Positions 40,277-47,014 of a stretch of 56,504 nucleotides of DNA are shown here, in pieces. The notes below the pieces were generated by a model. The model ran no database searches, was not told where the DNA came from, and saw only the letters and a program-made list of their open reading frames with translations. Within the stretch, counting starts at the first letter, position 1. The number at the start of each line of letters is the position of its first letter. The stretch is from positions 1 to 56,504 of the forward strand of contig NZ_JADDRL010000061.1 in assembly GCF_021538895.1 (NCBI RefSeq), in the 5' to 3' direction. Source of the stretch: Streptomyces olivochromogenes (GTDB lineage Bacteria; Actinomycetota; Actinomycetes; Streptomycetales; Streptomycetaceae). The translations under genes were made by a program, and so were the position numbers.

Positions 40277-41737
40277 CTAGAACGGGAACGTGCTCCGGCC
40301 GTGCTGCACCGAGATCCACTTGAGCGTGGTGAAGGCGTCCAGGGTGGTCTCGCCGTTGAGGCGGCCGATGCCGGAGTGCTTCTCGCCGCCGAAGGGGACC
40401 AGCGGCTCGTCGTGGATGGTGCCGTCGTTCACATGGAACATGCCGGTGTCCACACGCTTGGCGAAGGCCACGCCACGCTCGATGTCGGCCGTGTGGACGG
40501 CGCCGCTCAGGCCGTAGGGCGTGTCGTTGACGATCCGGACCGCGTCCTCCTCGCCGTCGAACGGCACCAGGAGGGCGACGGGGCCGAAAATCTCCTTGTG
40601 CAGCAGGGAGGAGTCGGTCGGCACATCGGTCAGGACGGACGGCTCGACCAGGTTGTCGGTCGTCGCACCGCGCACCAGGACGGTGGCGCCCTCGGCCACG
40701 GCCTGCTCGATCGCCGCCGAGATCGCGTTCGCCTGGAGGGAGTTGATGACCGGGCCGATCACCGTCTGCGGGTCGCTCGGATCGCCGGTCTTCAGTGTCC
40801 TGACCTTGGCCACGAACTTCTCGGTGAACTCGTCGGCGACGGAACGATCCACCAGCACACGGTTCGCGGCCATGCAGACCTGGCCCTGGTCGACGTACCG
40901 GCTGAAGACGGCCGCGTCGACCGCGTAGTCGATGTCGGCGTCGTCGAGGACCACCAGCGCGCTGTTGCCGCCCAGTTCGAGCACCGAGCGCTTGAGCTGC
41001 GCGGCGCACACGGTGGCGATGTGCCGGCCGACCTTGTCGGAGCCGGTGAAGGAGATGACCTTGGGGACCGGGTGCTCGATGAAGGCATCGCCTATCTCGG
41101 CTATGTCGGTCAGTACGACGTTCACCAGGCCGGGCGCGAGGCCCGCGTCCTCGAAGAGCTTGGCGATCAGCGTGCCGCCGCAGATCGGGGTGTCCTGGTG
41201 GGGCTTGAGGACGACGGAGTTGCCGAGCGCGAGGGCCGCGGCGACGGGCTTGATCGACAGCAGGAAAGGGAAGTTGAACGGGCTGATGACGCCGACCACG
41301 CCGACCGGGACGCGGTAGAGGCGGTTCTCCTTGCCGACGATCGGCGAGGGCAGGAATCTGCCCTCGCAGCGCAGCGCCAGCTGGGCCGCCTCGCGCAGGA
41401 ACTCCTTGGCGAGGTGGATCTCGAACCGGGCCTTCATGTACGTGCCGCCGAGCTCGGCGATGATCATCTCGGTGATCTCGCCCTCCCGCTCCTCGACGAG
41501 GCGCAGGACCTTCTCGAAGAAGACGCGGCGGGCGTACGGGTTGGTCTCGGCCCAGGCGCGCTGGGCCCGTGCGGCCGCCCGGTAGGCGTCGTCGACCTCG
41601 TCGATGGTGGCGATGGTGATCGAGGCCAACTTCTCACCGTTGTACGGGTTGAAGTCGATGATGTCCCAGGAACCACTGCCCGGGCGCCACTCACCGTCGA
41701 TGTACTGCTGAGCCAGGTCGGTGAAGCAGGACGACAT
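40277..41737 (-). CDS. Aldehyde dehydrogenase (benzaldehyde dehydrogenase-like)
   Basis: NAD(P)-dependent oxidation of an aldehyde to a carboxylate. The 486-residue protein has the general-base Glu in LELGGNSALVVLDDAD, the catalytic Cys288 in DQGQVCMAANRVL, the cofactor-binding NFPFLLSIKPVAAALALGNS and the C-terminal EIFGPVALLVPF and GLSGAVHT. The pattern is closest to bacterial aryl-aldehyde (vanillin/benzaldehyde) dehydrogenases, but the substrate cannot be fixed from sequence. The start ATG is at 41737. No pathway partner is adjacent, so it is probably a stand-alone detoxifying or catabolic enzyme. Confidence 0.93.
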   Translation of the reverse strand: MSSCFTDLAQQYIDGEWRPGSGSWDIIDFNPYNGEKLASITIATIDEVDDAYRAAARAQRAWAETNPYARRVFFEKVLRLVEEREGEITEMIIAELGGTYMKARFEIHLAKEFLREAAQLALRCEGRFLPSPIVGKENRLYRVPVGVVGVISPFNFPFLLSIKPVAAALALGNSVVLKPHQDTPICGGTLIAKLFEDAGLAPGLVNVVLTDIAEIGDAFIEHPVPKVISFTGSDKVGRHIATVCAAQLKRSVLELGGNSALVVLDDADIDYAVDAAVFSRYVDQGQVCMAANRVLVDRSVADEFTEKFVAKVRTLKTGDPSDPQTVIGPVINSLQANAISAAIEQAVAEGATVLVRGATTDNLVEPSVLTDVPTDSSLLHKEIFGPVALLVPFDGEEDAVRIVNDTPYGLSGAVHTADIERGVAFAKRVDTGMFHVNDGTIHDEPLVPFGGEKHSGIGRLNGETTLDAFTTLKWISVQHGRSTFPF

Positions 41738-41893
41738 GTGATCCCTCGATCCCTTGCTGCCGAAGCAGTCGAGACAGACACCCGATCAACTTCACGGTCA
41801 GTTCAGTCTGATCACACGTCATCGTACTTGTGTTTTATGTGAGTTGGGGTGTCACCTGGGGATACGAAATGAACGAAGTCAAGAGTGCCGCCA

Positions 41894-42754
41894 TCAGGAC
41901 AGTTGCAGCAGTCCCCGCAGCAGGTCCCGGCTCTCGTCCGGCCCGGGGCTGTCCTGCTGGAGTTCCTTCAGCGCCTGTTCGTACTGCGCGACGTCCTCGC
42001 GCTTGTCCAGATAGAGGGCGCTGGTGAGCTGCTCCAGGTACACCACGTCGGACAGGTCGGACTCGGGGAAACTGAGGATGGTGAAGGCACCGCTCTCCCC
42101 GGAGTGACCGCCGAGGCTGAACGGCATCACCTGCAGCCGCACATTGGGCCGTTCGGAGATCTCGATCAGGTGCTGGAGCTGGCCGCGCATCACCTCGCGG
42201 TCGCCATAGGGACGGCGCAGGGCGGCCTCGTCCAGGACGATGTGGAACTCCGGGGCATTCTCGGAGACCAGATATTTCTGCCGCTCCAGGCGCAGCGCCA
42301 CCCGCCGTTCGACGTCGGCCACGCTCGCGCCCTTCATGCCGCGCCGCACGACCGCGCGGGCGTACTCCTCCGTCTGCAGCAGGCCGTGCACGAACTGCAC
42401 CTCGTACGCCCGGATCAGTGAGGCCGCGCCCTCCAGGCCCACGTAGGTGGGGAACCAGCTCGGCAGTACGTCGGAGTAGCTGTGCCACCAGCCCGCGACA
42501 TTGGCCTCCCGGGCGAGGGAGAGCAGCGACTCGCGCTCCGCCTCGTCCGAGATGCCGTACAGCGTCAGCAGGTCTTCGACATCCCGTGTTTTGAAGCTCA
42601 CCCGGCCCAACTCCATCCGGCTGATCTTCGATTCGGAGGCGCGGATCGAGTAACCCGCCGCCTCGCGCGTGATCCCCCGCGCCTCACGCAGTCGCCTGAG
42701 TTGTGATCCGAGCAGCATGCGTCGCACCACCGATCCGGGCTCTCCCGCGCTCAC
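41894..42754 (-). CDS. XRE-family regulator with DUF5753 domain (WhiJ-like)
   Basis: A 286-residue protein. The N-terminal XRE helix-turn-helix is LGSQLRRLREARGITREAAG, then YSIRASESKISRMELGRVSF. The C-terminal DUF5753 domain has VPSWFPTYVGLE-like sequence (LPSWFPTYVGLEGAASLIRA), FVHGLLQTEEYARAVVRRGM and PNVRLQVMPFSLGGHSGESG. Streptomyces encode dozens of such proteins, each usually beside a small DUF397 protein and an anti-sigma-like ATPase; WhiJ is the studied example and controls development. Both partners are present here at 43063 and 43658. The GTG at 42754 has GGGGAGG upstream. It is divergent from the anti-sigma gene. Confidence 0.92.
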   Translation of the reverse strand: MSAGEPGSVVRRMLLGSQLRRLREARGITREAAGYSIRASESKISRMELGRVSFKTRDVEDLLTLYGISDEAERESLLSLAREANVAGWWHSYSDVLPSWFPTYVGLEGAASLIRAYEVQFVHGLLQTEEYARAVVRRGMKGASVADVERRVALRLERQKYLVSENAPEFHIVLDEAALRRPYGDREVMRGQLQHLIEISERPNVRLQVMPFSLGGHSGESGAFTILSFPESDLSDVVYLEQLTSALYLDKREDVAQYEQALKELQQDSPGPDESRDLLRGLLQLS

Positions 42755-43062
42755 GTTCGCCAGCCTCCCCAACCGTCTTCAGGGGCCGAAGTCTGCCACT
42801 AAAACACTTCGAGCAGTACTCGTCTGGTTACGGAAACGGAGAGAGGCCAAAGTTTCCGCGCAGGAAGAAGGGAGGAAGAGACAAGGAAGAGGTGAGACAC
42901 ATGCACAAGCTTGGCGGAAAAAATGGCCAACAAGCGGTACGGGAGTGCTCAATTCGGTCTCGTGCACGTGCATCTGCCCTTGCATCTGCTGTGCGCATCC
43001 GAAACCATGGTCCCGCGCCACCGCTGCATCGCAACGACCGCGAATTCCCGGGAGTGCCTCGC
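42755..43062. other. 308-bp divergent intergenic region, locally AT-richer
   Basis: No gene is visible. The region is less GC-rich than its surroundings and must hold the promoters of the XRE gene and of the anti-sigma gene. It contains CGAG-CAGTA-CTCG (42810-42822) and the 29-bp motif at 42961-42989 that recurs before the DUF397 gene. Plus-strand ATGs upstream of 43063 read into uncharacteristic sequence and are not taken as starts. Confidence 0.7.
42961..42989 (+). promoter_or_regulatory. Shared 29-bp motif, copy A, upstream of the anti-sigma gene
   Basis: CGTGCACGTGCATCTGC, 3 bp, then TGCATCTGC: two TGCATCTGC direct repeats 12 bp apart preceded by the palindrome GTGCAC. It ends 74 bp before the ATG at 43063. 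Copy B at 44009-44037 differs at two positions. Confidence 0.65.
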
Positions 43063-43563
43063 ATGGGGACGAATGGATCGACCATGCTCAAGCCGTTACG
43101 GCAGGGCCTTCCGCCACTGGACCCCGCGGCCGTGTCCAGCGCCGCCTCCTGCGCACTGCCCGCCCGCTACGAAGCCGTGCGCGAGGCACGCCAGTTCACC
43201 CGCAGAACGCTCGAACAGTGGGACGTCGGCGACCGCTTCGACGACATATGCCTGGTCGTCTCGGAACTGGTCACCAACGCCCTGCGGCACGCGCTGCCGG
43301 GCGACGGCGGCTGTTGCGGCGCGGACCAGACCCCGCAGGTGCGGCTGCACCTGATGCGCTGGACCGAGCGGCTGGTGTGCGCGGTGCGCGACCCCAGCCA
43401 CGACACCCCGGTCGCCGGCAGTTCGGACGACTTCTCCGCGGAGTCGGGTCGCGGACTGTTCCTCGTCGACTCCTTCAGCGACAGCTGGGGCTGGCACCCG
43501 CTCGCCGGCACCCTCAACGGCAAGGTCGTCTGGGCGCTGTTTCGGCTCCAGCCCGGTGAATGA
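43063..43563 (+). CDS. Anti-sigma-like ATP-binding protein (HATPase_c_2, RsbW/AbaA-like)
   Basis: A 166-residue protein with a GHKL ATPase domain of the anti-sigma-regulatory class: LPARYEAVREARQFTRRTLE, FDDICLVVSELVTNALRHAL (N-box with the Mg-binding Asn), VRDPSHDTPVAG and ESGRGLFLVDSFSDSWGWHP (G-box). Such proteins phosphorylate or sequester partners; in these Streptomyces triads they accompany an XRE(DUF5753) regulator and a DUF397 protein. The ATG at 43063 has GGGAG upstream; ATG at 43084 is an alternative. It converges on the DUF397 gene, 94 bp away. Confidence 0.9.
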   Translation: MGTNGSTMLKPLRQGLPPLDPAAVSSAASCALPARYEAVREARQFTRRTLEQWDVGDRFDDICLVVSELVTNALRHALPGDGGCCGADQTPQVRLHLMRWTERLVCAVRDPSHDTPVAGSSDDFSAESGRGLFLVDSFSDSWGWHPLAGTLNGKVVWALFRLQPGE

Positions 43564-43657
43564 CATAGACACGGCACCACCTGACGTGCCGAGTCTACGC
43601 GCGTTGCGAGGCCTACTGCCACGGCGCCCTCGGCCTGCCGGCCGAGTGGTGCCGCCG

Positions 43658-43927
43658 TCAGTTCGTGATCAGGTGGTCGAACTCGCCGTCCTTGATGCCC
43701 AGGAGCATCGCCTCGATCTCCGCGCGCGTGTACACGAGCGCGGGACCGTCCGGGAAGCGGGAGTTGCGCACGGCCACGTCCCCGCCCGGCAGCCGGGCGA
43801 ACTCGACGCAGGAACCCTGCGAGTTGCTGTGCCTGCTCTTCTGCCAGGCCACTCCGTCCAGCTGCGTGGCAGCCATGCCGTTGTACACGTCGTACCCCCC
43901 GTACACGCTGTCAACGTCGCGGTCCAC
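43658..43927 (-). CDS. DUF397 small regulatory protein
   Basis: An 89-residue DUF397 protein: WQKSRHSNSQGSCVEFARLP is the family signature, followed by GDVAVRNSRFPDGPALVYTR and AEIEAMLLGIKDGEFDHL. DUF397 proteins are thought to antagonise their cognate XRE(DUF5753) partner, as in the WhiJ and BldB-associated systems. The partner here should be the protein encoded at 41894. The GTG at 43927 has GGGAG upstream. It has a long leader with copy B of the 29-bp motif 82 bp upstream. Confidence 0.92.
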   Translation of the reverse strand: MDRDVDSVYGGYDVYNGMAATQLDGVAWQKSRHSNSQGSCVEFARLPGGDVAVRNSRFPDGPALVYTRAEIEAMLLGIKDGEFDHLITN

Positions 43928-44008
43928 AGGTCGCTCCCTGGTGGTGCACTGGCTGATGTGGCCATAGATGCTGTAGTCAACTGACCCGGATCATAACCCC
44001 GTTCAAGT

Positions 44009-44037
44009 GCAGATGCATGAGCAGATGCACGTGCACG
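44009..44037 (-). promoter_or_regulatory. Shared 29-bp motif, copy B, upstream of the DUF397 gene
   Basis: On the minus strand it has the same CGTGCACGTGCATCTGC, 3 bp, TGCATCTGC arrangement as copy A. It ends 82 bp before the DUF397 start at 43927 and slightly upstream of a candidate -10 (TATGAT) in the leader. Confidence 0.65.
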
Positions 44038-44073
44038 GGGGGTGGTCCCGCGATTACAGCTTTGACGCCTTCT

Positions 44074-44571
44074 TTACCGAAGGTGTTCCAGCGTCTGCCC
44101 CAGAGCCCGCAAGACATGCGAACGCCAGCCCCCGCCCATGATCTTCCGCGCCATCATCTGCGCCGGATCGTCCGGATCGAATCCCTCGTGTACTAGGAAG
44201 AGACGCGTACCGCGCCCTTCGTGTTCCAGCGTCCACGTAATGGTCCAGTCCGTGGGATTGGCCGGATCGGCATCCGCCCAGCGGAGGGACAGCATCCGCT
44301 CCCTGTCGTAGGCGAGAACCTGCACGTCGACGACACCCGAGAAGCGGGTTCCCGGACGCGGGAGCGAGGTCATCCGGTACCGGTGACCGACTTCGAGGCG
44401 AAAATTCTCCGCCCCCGGCATCTGCCACTGGGCGAGCAGGTCCGGGTCGGTGAGGGCGCGCCAGACCTTGGCGGGCGGGTGCGGGAAGAACTGGTCGACG
44501 TGGATCGTGGTGAGATCGTCGCCGGACTCGGGGGGCTCGGGGAGTTGCGGGTCCTCTGGTCGGTCGTTCAT
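44074..44571 (-). CDS. SRPBCC (AHSA1-like) protein
   Basis: A 165-residue START/AHSA1-like protein with the family start TTIHVDQFFPHPPAKVWRAL, then TDPDLLAQWQMPG, DVQVLAYDRERMLSLRWADA, WTLEHEGRGTRLFLVHEGFD and a final GGGWRSHVLRALGQTLEHL. The fold forms a hydrophobic cavity; the ligand is unknown. It overlaps the stop of the upstream ArsR gene by 4 bp, a very common ArsR-SRPBCC pairing in actinobacteria in which the regulator controls the pair. Confidence 0.9.
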   Translation of the reverse strand: MNDRPEDPQLPEPPESGDDLTTIHVDQFFPHPPAKVWRALTDPDLLAQWQMPGAENFRLEVGHRYRMTSLPRPGTRFSGVVDVQVLAYDRERMLSLRWADADPANPTDWTITWTLEHEGRGTRLFLVHEGFDPDDPAQMMARKIMGGGWRSHVLRALGQTLEHLR

Positions 44572-44921
44572 GGCTGATCATCGTCGGGCATGCGGTCCAG
44601 GAGTGCGCCGAGGCCCTTCAGGCGGTCGCGCCAGAACCGCTCGTACGGATGGAGCCAGTCCTGCAGGTCGGCCAGCGGGGCCGCCTCCAGGCGGTAGATG
44701 CGCTGCCTGCCGGAGCGCTGCTCGGAGACGAGGCCGGCCTCCCGGAGGACCTTGAGGTGCTCCGAGAGGCTGGGTCGCCGCATGTCGAAGTGGTCGGCCA
44801 GGGCCTGGACGGGCTGGGGGCCCTCCTCGCGCAGGAGGCGCAGCACCTCGCGGCGGGTGGCGTTGGCGAGCGCGGCGAAGACACGGTCCTCGGCGGCCTC
44901 GCGGGTGCCTGCTGCGGTCAT
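44568..44921 (-). CDS. ArsR-family regulator
   Basis: A 117-residue winged-helix repressor: VFAALANATRREVLRLLREE, VQALADHFDMRRPSLSEHLK and VLREAGLVSEQRSGRQRIYR. No metal-binding Cys motif (ELCVC type) is present, so it probably does not sense metals. It is translationally coupled to the SRPBCC gene downstream. An array of 10-bp repeats begins 50 bp upstream of its start and may overlap its promoter. Confidence 0.92.
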   Translation of the reverse strand: MTAAGTREAAEDRVFAALANATRREVLRLLREEGPQPVQALADHFDMRRPSLSEHLKVLREAGLVSEQRSGRQRIYRLEAAPLADLQDWLHPYERFWRDRLKGLGALLDRMPDDDQP

Positions 44922-44970
44922 GCCGGGCCCTTCTCGTCGTCTGCGCTCGTGACTGCTCGCGGCCGCTCCC

Positions 44971-45030
44971 GTCCGGCCGTGTCCGGCTGTGTCTGGCTGT
45001 GTCTGGCTGTGTCCGGCCGTGTCCGTCAGT
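44971..45030. repeat. Decamer tandem repeat upstream of the ArsR gene
   Basis: Five 10-bp units of GTCYGGCYGT fill 44971-45020, with a decayed sixth unit to 45030. The array lies in the 123-bp gap between the ArsR start and the stop of the VOC gene. The 10-bp period approximates one helical turn. Confidence 0.95.
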
Positions 45031-45044
45031 TGCCCGTACTTGGC

Positions 45045-45416
45045 CTAGCCGTGAGCCTCCGTGAGCAGCATCAGACCGTTGCCGTCCGGGTCCTGGAAGG
45101 CGGCCATCCGACCCCACGGGAGGTCGTCCGGGCCCTGCACCTCGGTACCCGCCTCGGCGAGCCGGGCGCAGTCGGCGTCGACATCGGTCGTCACCAACAT
45201 GATCCCCCGCGTCGTGCCGGGTTCGAAATCACCCATGCCCGGCCCGGAGAGTGTGAAGACGGTCTGCGCGCCCGCGGGGGCGACCTGCAGCCAGCGGCCC
45301 TGGGGCAGATCCAGGTCGGCGGTGACCTCGAAGCCGAGGACGTCCCGGTAGAAGCGCAGGGCGCGGTCCTGGTCGGTGACGGGGAGGGTGACGAAGGAGG
45401 CGTGGGTGATGTTCAT
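45045..45416 (-). CDS. VOC-superfamily (glyoxalase/bleomycin-resistance-like) protein
   Basis: A 123-residue protein of the vicinal oxygen chelate superfamily: ASFVTLPVTDQDRALRFYRD, VLGFEVTADLDLPQGRWLQV, GIMLVTTDVDADCARLAEAG and MAAFQDPDGNGLMLLTEA. The final DPDGN matches many VOC proteins, but the usual metal-binding set (His, Glu) is only partly present, so the activity is unknown. The ATG at 45416 is used; a GTG at 45422 is possible. The promoter is flanked by twin palindromes, implying control by a dedicated dimeric regulator that is not obviously adjacent. Confidence 0.88.
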   Translation of the reverse strand: MNITHASFVTLPVTDQDRALRFYRDVLGFEVTADLDLPQGRWLQVAPAGAQTVFTLSGPGMGDFEPGTTRGIMLVTTDVDADCARLAEAGTEVQGPDDLPWGRMAAFQDPDGNGLMLLTEAHG

Positions 45417-45423
45417 GGGCACG

Positions 45424-45471
45424 ACGATAGGTAGGAGTTCCCCTACGAGTCAAGCGTAGGGAATTCCCTAC
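45424..45471 (-). promoter_or_regulatory. VOC-gene promoter with twin palindromic operators
   Basis: Minus-strand -35 TTGACT (45448-45453) and -10 TATCGT (45424-45429) are 18 bp apart. GTAGGAGTTCCCCTAC (45431-45446) lies in the spacer and the perfect palindrome GTAGGGAATTCCCTAC (45456-45471) just upstream of the -35, 25 bp apart centre to centre. Confidence 0.65.
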
Positions 45472-45517
45472 CCATCGAACGGGGCGAGTGGCGCGCACGA
45501 GCGCCGGGAACGGCACC

Positions 45518-45550
45518 GCGCGCCCGGGAACCGTGGGCTCCCGGGCGCGC
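45518..45550. terminator. Inverted repeat (12-bp stem)
   Basis: GCGCGCCCGGGA and its exact complement separated by 9 nt. It is a terminator-like hairpin in a gene-free stretch, with no gene ending into it. Confidence 0.6.
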
Positions 45551-45567
45551 GTGGGGTGTGGGGGGTT

Positions 45568-45614
45568 GCCCGCCAAGTCCCCTGGGTGGTCGCCCGGACG
45601 GGGACTTGGCGGGC
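45568..45614. terminator. Inverted repeat (15-bp stem)
   Basis: GCCCGCCAAGTCCCC and its exact complement around a 17-nt loop that can itself pair (GGG with CCC). It is 18 bp from the previous hairpin. Confidence 0.6.
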
Positions 45615-45877
45615 GGTCGGGATGAGTTGTGTCAGGACTCCACGGTCTTCGCCGTCGGCTTCGGGAGAGTCGAGCACGGCTAGGACGGGCGCGTACTCCG
45701 GCCGGCGGGGATCGCGCAGGCAGCCGCGCGGCTTCGGACCGTCCCCGGTGAACCTGTGGGAGCGGGCGCACGGCGGTTACTGCCGGGGTCCGGAAGGCCT
45801 CGTGGTAGGGCCTGGTAGCTTGCTGCGGTCGTTCCGGCGAACCGGGCGGCCGACCGGCTACAGCTTGGGAGCTTCCA

Positions 45878-46381
45878 GTGACTTCGGCGACTACGACGGT
45901 GCGGATCGCGGCCGCGGCCGCGGGGCTGGTGGGCGCGCTCGCGCTGACCGCGTGCAGCAGCGGCGGTGACTCCAACGACGACTCCTCGGCGAGCCCGAGC
46001 GCGTCCGCGGCCCCGACGTCGACCGCGGGCAGTGGCGGCACGGGAGGTACGGGCTCCTCCGCCGGCAAGCTGCAGGGCAGTTGGCTCACCACGACCGACG
46101 GCAAGGCCGTGGCCCTGGTGATTACCGGCAAGCAGGCCGCGCTCTTCGGGACCGGCGGGACCGTGTGCAGCGGGTCCGCGGGCGTCGAGGCGGGCATGCA
46201 GATGATCCATCTGAAGTGCGCCGACGGCTCCAAGGACCGGGCGACCGGGATGGTCGACTCGGTGAGCGGGTCGACGATGAAGGTGACCTGGTCGGGCAAG
46301 CTCGGCAAGGAGACGTACACCAAGGCCGAGGGCGGCAAGCTTCCTCCGGGTCTGCCGACGGCGAGCCTCGGGGCGCAGTAG
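45878..46381 (+). CDS. Secreted lipoprotein, unknown function
   Basis: A 167-residue protein with a signal peptide and a lipobox, AAAAGLVGALALTACSSGGD (Cys at residue 26), so it should be lipid-anchored outside the membrane. A Ser/Gly/Thr linker (residues 27-62) precedes a small beta-rich domain: GKLQGSWLTTTDGKAVALVI, GTVCSGSAGVEAG and MIHLKCADGSKDRATGMVDS, with two Cys that could form a disulfide. Actinobacterial homologues are conserved hypotheticals. It is followed by another lipoprotein gene 112 bp downstream. Confidence 0.85.
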   Translation: MTSATTTVRIAAAAAGLVGALALTACSSGGDSNDDSSASPSASAAPTSTAGSGGTGGTGSSAGKLQGSWLTTTDGKAVALVITGKQAALFGTGGTVCSGSAGVEAGMQMIHLKCADGSKDRATGMVDSVSGSTMKVTWSGKLGKETYTKAEGGKLPPGLPTASLGAQ

Positions 46382-46492
46382 CCGCCGTACCCGGGGCCCG
46401 GTGGCCGCCGTATCGGAGGGGCGCGCGAGCGGGGAACGGCCGGGCACGTGATGATGCTGGGACACCGTCACGACCTCGACAGGGACCCACAC

Positions 46493-47011
46493 ATGCGCGC
46501 CTTTCCGCTCACCGTCACCGCCCTCGCCGCCGTCCTCGTGCTGACCGCCTGCGACAACGGCGGCGGCGACAAGAACAAGGGCAAGGACAACAACGCCTGC
46601 GCGGACGGCGGGGTGTCCGTGCAGATCGGGGCGGCGAGCCTGGCCCCGGCGGCCGGCGACACGGGTGAGGTGCCGGTCAGCATCACCAACCAGAGCACCC
46701 CGTGCACCCTGGAAGGCTTCCCCCGGGTCGACCTCGCCGCGGGCAGTGCCTCGGCCACCGTCTCCGCGCAGCAGGGCGCGAAGGCGCAGAAGCTGAAGCT
46801 CGCCAAGGGCGACTCCGCCTCCTTCACCATCAGCTATGTGCGCGGCAAGGCGGGCGACAAGGCGAGCCTGGAGGCCAAGACCGTGAAGATCACCCTGCCC
46901 GGCGCCAAGGAGGCCCAGACCTTCCCGTGGTCGTACGGCCCGGTCGCGGGCAAGGGTTCCGCGGACAAGCCGAACGCCACCGTCAGCACCTTCCAGCAGG
47001 TCGGCGACTGA
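46493..47011 (+). CDS. DUF4232-type lipoprotein
   Basis: A 172-residue protein with signal peptide and lipobox (FPLTVTALAAVLVLTACDNG), a Lys/Asn/Gly linker and a DUF4232 domain: CADGGVSVQIGAASLAPAAG, VPVSITNQSTPCTLEGFPRV and a beta-sandwich ending LPGAKEAQTFPWSYGPVAG. Two Cys (in NACADGG and TPCTLEG) are typical of the family and probably pair. Function is unknown. The ATG at 46493 begins the signal peptide. It ends 3 bp before the stop of the convergent DUF2786 gene. Confidence 0.88.
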   Translation: MRAFPLTVTALAAVLVLTACDNGGGDKNKGKDNNACADGGVSVQIGAASLAPAAGDTGEVPVSITNQSTPCTLEGFPRVDLAAGSASATVSAQQGAKAQKLKLAKGDSASFTISYVRGKAGDKASLEAKTVKITLPGAKEAQTFPWSYGPVAGKGSADKPNATVSTFQQVGD

Positions 47012-47014
47012 GGA

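Larger units (their letters stand above)
45417..45877. other. 461-bp gap with operators and two hairpins but no gene
   Basis: I see no convincing coding sequence. The first 55 bp hold the VOC promoter and its operators. Two perfect inverted repeats follow at 45518-45550 and 45568-45614. The remainder (45615-45877) is the upstream region of a lipoprotein gene whose GTG at 45878 has GGGAG nearby. Confidence 0.7.

Noticed and set aside
45680..46492. A 270-codon minus-strand frame opposite the first lipoprotein gene
   Set aside because: Arg/Ala/Gly-rich shadow; the plus-strand frame has a signal peptide and lipobox and is clearly the gene.
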